DNA of 39,189 nucleotides from Mycoplasma elephantis ATCC 51980 (GTDB lineage Bacteria; Bacillota_I; Bacilli_A; Mycoplasmatales; Metamycoplasmataceae): NCBI RefSeq assembly GCF_000687815.1, contig NZ_JHXU01000008.1, positions 1 to 39,189 of the forward strand, read 5' to 3'. Shown piece by piece: positions 36,508 to 39,189 of this stretch (position 1 is its first letter; each line of letters starts with the position of its first letter). The notes under the pieces were generated by a model. It saw only the letters and a program-made list of their open reading frames with translations, ran no database searches and was not told where the DNA came from. The position numbers and the translations under genes were made by a program.

Positions 36508-37207
36508 AAATGAAATAAAATATCTTAAAAAACTAAATATTAAAAAATATCGTTATCAAGAAGAAAAATTTATTATAGAAGGATATGATTCAATAAATGA
36601 GGCGAAAGCAAACAATATAGAACTAAAAATATATTCATCAAATCCTAAAAATAATCCTGACTTCTTGGTTAGTAATGATGAAATAAAACAAATTTTGTTA
36701 TCTAAAACTCCACAAGATATTTTTGCGGTATGTAATTTTCTAAAAAATAAACCAATCAATGGAAAAATAGTGGCTCTGGACAATATACAGGATCCCGGTA
36801 ATTTGGGAACTATTATAAGAAATTGTGTAGCATTTGGGATAGAAAATTTAATTATCAAAGGTGTTGATTTATATAATGATAAAACATTAAGAGCGAGCAA
36901 AGGAAGCGTTTTTAAATTAAATATTATCCAAACTAATAATTTAAAAAATGACTTAATTAAACTCAAATCGTCTCATAAAATAATAGGGACAATATTAAAT
37001 GAAAATGCAAAAAACATAACACAATTATCCGATGAGAACTATTGCATTGTTTTTGGAAATGAATCAAACGGTATTTCGCAAAGTATAATTGAAGTATTAG
37101 ATGAAATGTATTATATCCCTATTAAATTTGAAAGTTTAAATGTGGCCACATCTAATGCGGTTGTCTTATATGAACTAGAAAGAAGAAAATATGAAAAGAG
37201 AAATTAG
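36500..37207 (+). CDS. TrmH/SpoU-family RNA 2'-O-methyltransferase
   Basis: 235 aa. N-terminal substrate-binding domain ('YRYQEEKFIIEGYDSINEA') and a SpoU catalytic domain with 'LDNIQDPGNLGTIIRNCVAFG' region, 'LRASKGSVFKL', 'IVFGNESNGIS' and 'IPIKFESLNVATSNAVVLYE'. Probably modifies 23S rRNA or tRNA; the exact target (RlmB-like or other) cannot be told. Unbroken. Overlaps trmL upstream and the coiled-coil gene downstream by 17 bases. Confidence 0.92.
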   Translation: MTKNEIKYLKKLNIKKYRYQEEKFIIEGYDSINEAKANNIELKIYSSNPKNNPDFLVSNDEIKQILLSKTPQDIFAVCNFLKNKPINGKIVALDNIQDPGNLGTIIRNCVAFGIENLIIKGVDLYNDKTLRASKGSVFKLNIIQTNNLKNDLIKLKSSHKIIGTILNENAKNITQLSDENYCIVFGNESNGISQSIIEVLDEMYYIPIKFESLNVATSNAVVLYELERRKYEKRN

Positions 37208-37427
37208 AAGAGATATAGTTGGATATTATATACCTGACGTTGATCAAATAATGGAAAAATACGATGAGAAAATAAATTTACTCGAAAAAGAAAATGAAGA
37301 TTTAAGAGCTAAAAACATAATTTTAGAAGATACTATTCAAACAAAAAATAACACAATCTCAAAATTAAAAAATGAATTACTAAAAATGGAGATTAAATTT
37401 AATGAAACAAGATCAGATGAATATTAA
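37191..37427 (+). CDS. Small coiled-coil protein, 78 aa
   Basis: ATG inside the end of the SpoU gene, stop inside the start of rbgA, which fits tight translational coupling. N-terminal 'REIRRDIVGYYIPDVDQIMEKYD' then about 45 residues of leucine-heptad coiled coil. No family recognised. The layout, a short conserved head before a coiled coil, recalls division proteins such as GpsB/DivIVA, but that is only a shape resemblance. Confidence 0.75.
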   Translation: MKREIRRDIVGYYIPDVDQIMEKYDEKINLLEKENEDLRAKNIILEDTIQTKNNTISKLKNELLKMEIKFNETRSDEY

Positions 37428-38217
37428 TTGATTTCCGGGACATATGGCAAAATCAAAAAAGGAAATAGAAAAAATAATTTCTATTTCAGATTTAGTTATT
37501 ATTGTTTTAGATTCGAGATACCCTTTAAAAACTTATAATAACGATATAAATAAATTAATCAAAAATAAGAATGTGTTAATTGTCTTATCCAAATCAGATT
37601 TGAGAGACACAACAAAAGATAATGAATGTAAAAAGCTTTTAAAATTTGAAAATTTTATATTTTTGAATTCTAAATCTACAATTGATAGGTTTAAATTAAT
37701 CAATAAAATTAACACACTAAGCAAAAAAATTAAAGAATTATTTTATTCTAAAGGTATTCATAATAAGAAAATTAAAATTTTTGTTATGGGTATGCCAAAT
37801 GTTGGTAAATCATCACTTATTAATTTATTACTAAAACAAAATAAACTTAAATTTGAAAATCGACCAGGCGTCACAAAGCAATTAACATGATCAAATATTG
37901 ATGACTTTTATCTATTAGATACTCCTGGAATAATGCCCACAAAAATTGAAGATCAAACAACAGGATTCTTGCTTATTTTTTTACAGATAATAAAAGAATC
38001 AATAATAAATCAAAAGACATTCTTTGTAAATTGCATCTTAGAAATTAATAAACATTATCCTTCTTACTTATATGAGTTAGGTTTCGAAAATTGTGATAAT
38101 GAAACAAATATAGACTTAGAACTTGTAAAATATTGCCAGAAAAACAATTTATCTGAATCTCAAGCAATAATTAAAATTATTTCTTTTTTGAGAAAAAAGA
38201 AATATACATTTTTATAG
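37402..38217 (+). CDS. rbgA: Ribosome biogenesis GTPase RbgA (YlqF)
   Basis: 271 aa. 'NINWFPGHMAKSKKEI' at the start is the RbgA signature. Circularly permuted GTPase motif order: G4 'LSKSDL', G5-like 'NSKST', then G1 'GMPNVGKSS' and G3 'DTPG'. It matures the 50S subunit. Start ATG 37402 is favoured by GGAGA at 37389-37393; the inner ATG 37417 would begin right at 'NINWFPGHM'. The C-terminus is a little short. TGA=Trp in the signature and after the G1 region. Confidence 0.94.
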
Positions 38218-38905
38218 ATTTAAAACTTTAATAATTACATTTTATGAATAAATAAAAGCTTGATTGTTAAAGAAAATTTGGAAACAAATAATTATTTTAA
38301 TACAATAAATATCTACAAATTAAATTGAAATTTATTGAAAAATGTATTTTTTTATATTGAAAATATTTATTATCAAATATTTTAATGATATCTAGCTAAT
38401 CAATTAGGTTACAAAAATCTTATATATCCTTAAATGTTTTTATGGATGATAATTAGAAAACTTAGACATATCACTAAAACGTTCATATTTTTAGAAAATA
38501 ATTAATATATAGTCATAATATATTATTTACGGTTCTACTTATTGAAAACTTATTATAACTACAAATTTTATTAAATTTGTATCAAAATACCACTTTAAAA
38601 TACTAAGAATACCTAAAATAATGAGATAATTATGTAAAAATATTATCTTTAAACTTATATATCTTTTATTATGATTTTAAAAAAGTAAAAATAAAAAATA
38701 CAAAATTCACCTTATAATGAAATAACGTTTTAACACGATAAACTTAAACAATAAAATAACAAATTGTTAGTATAACTTTTTAATATCTCAACTTCTTATA
38801 CTTAATCTCTCGTTTTTTTATATAAAAATTTGAATAAACTATTTTCTTATTAAAATATCGAATTTTAACTAAAAATTAAAGATATAAACATAAACATATA
38901 CTATA
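38218..38905. other. Gene-free AT-rich region
   Basis: Nearly 700 bases with no ORF of note even with TGA as Trp. Only a small 8-bp hairpin ACAAATTT/AAATTTGT at 38561-38580. No RNA gene or repeat recognised. Could be worn-out coding DNA next to a multigene-family member. Confidence 0.6.
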
Positions 38906-39189
38906 TTATTTCCTATTTTTTTCATTATATTTTTTAATTTCTTCAATATGAAATGATTTAAGCATTTTTACATCTGATTTTAATTCGGCAACATCTGATT
39001 TTAATTGTTTTACATCAGATTTTAAGATTTTTATATCATTTTCTATTCCGTCAAATCTAGGATTAATTTCATCAAGAATCTCAATTTTTAGTTTTTTATT
39101 AGATTCATCTAACATTGTTTTGAATTTATCTTCTTGTTTTTTATTTGATTCATCAAGCATATTCTTAAACACCGGCGTTATTGCTTGAA
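38906..39189 (-). CDS. Coiled-coil heptad-repeat protein, 5' end beyond window
   Basis: Partial: 94 codons, open through the right edge. The upstream residues 'QAITPVFKNMLDESN' match 'QAIIPVFKNMLDESN' of the gene at 18-452. It has an extra copy of the 'FKxMLDESN' unit and four LKSDV-type heptads instead of three, then the same charged tail (KSFHIEEIKKY). The GTG at 39172 should not be taken as the start. Inverted relative to the left copy. Function unknown. Confidence 0.8.
   Translation of the reverse strand, partial: QAITPVFKNMLDESNKKQEDKFKTMLDESNKKLKIEILDEINPRFDGIENDIKILKSDVKQLKSDVAELKSDVKMLKSFHIEEIKKYNEKNRK

Noticed and set aside
1-39189. Many genes apparently split by TGA (clpB, nagA, gatA, gatB, ABC subunits)
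   Set aside because: TGA is Trp in this lineage; the conserved Trp positions match, so they are not frameshifts or pseudogenes.
1-39189. CRISPR array, insertion sequence, prophage or SRP RNA
   Set aside because: No spaced direct repeats, no transposase or integrase frames, no phage genes, and no SRP RNA tetraloop signature found by eye on either strand.

Overview
The window is about 39 kb of very AT-rich mollicute (mycoplasma) chromosome. Nearly every gene reads through in-frame TGA codons at conserved tryptophan positions (genetic code 4). Other mollicute traits are short intergenic spaces, many 1-11 base overlaps, a ClpB without its N-terminal domain, a 5S rRNA gene away from 16S-23S, a short RNase P RNA and a PTS/acetate-kinase energy metabolism. 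A glycolytic member of the Mycoplasmopsis/Metamycoplasma side of the group fits, but the species cannot be named from the sequence alone.

Layout. 1-0.45 kb: a coiled-coil heptad-repeat protein; a diverged inverted paralogue is cut by the right window edge (38.9-39.19 kb). 0.7-4.9 kb: clpB under a CIRCE operator, divergent from a small membrane protein plus PTS EIICB. 4.9-8.2 kb: proline iminopeptidase, and on the other strand an EIIA-cutC-nagA operon for amino-sugar uptake and use. 8.26-10.2 kb: a DpnII-type (GATC) restriction-modification pair. The endonuclease carries an in-frame TAA and the HTH-fused methylase an in-frame TAG. 10.2-11.7 kb: rpsP-trmD-rplS. 11.8-13.9 kb: pta-ackA. 14.0-15.9 kb: a Bax-inhibitor-like membrane protein, whiA, 5S rRNA and a 33-residue basic ORF. 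15.9-18.6 kb: ECF transporter module ecfA1-ecfA2-ecfT. 18.7-20.3 kb: ABM-like protein, coaX, apt. 20.3-25.2 kb: RluA-family synthase-gatC-gatA-gatB-yihY. 25.28-29.05 kb: tRNA-Lys(CUU) and a heterodimeric ABC exporter. 29.08-31.2 kb: rnpB, comEA, comEC. 31.2-34.7 kb: yfcE-like phosphodiesterase, HAD hydrolase, RNase HIII, ffh. 34.9-38.2 kb: glycosyltransferase, trmL, a SpoU methylase, a coiled-coil protein, rbgA. 38.2-38.9 kb: gene-free, extremely AT-rich sequence.

Expression signals. Gene starts fall into three groups: ordinary Shine-Dalgarno starts; TAATG stop/start overlaps inside operons; and genes whose ATG lies only 6-9 bases after a perfect TATAAT, which implies leaderless mRNAs. Perfect hairpins with T-runs end many units in both directions. 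Two convergent pairs (pip/nagA, comEC/ffh) share overlapping stop codons with no terminator between them.

Most of the window is conserved housekeeping. The least expected parts are the damaged GATC restriction-modification locus with its HTH-methylase fusion, the uniform TATAAT-N6-ATG starts, the heptad-repeat paralogues at both ends, the A-tract array ahead of the 5S promoter, and some unexplained hairpins.
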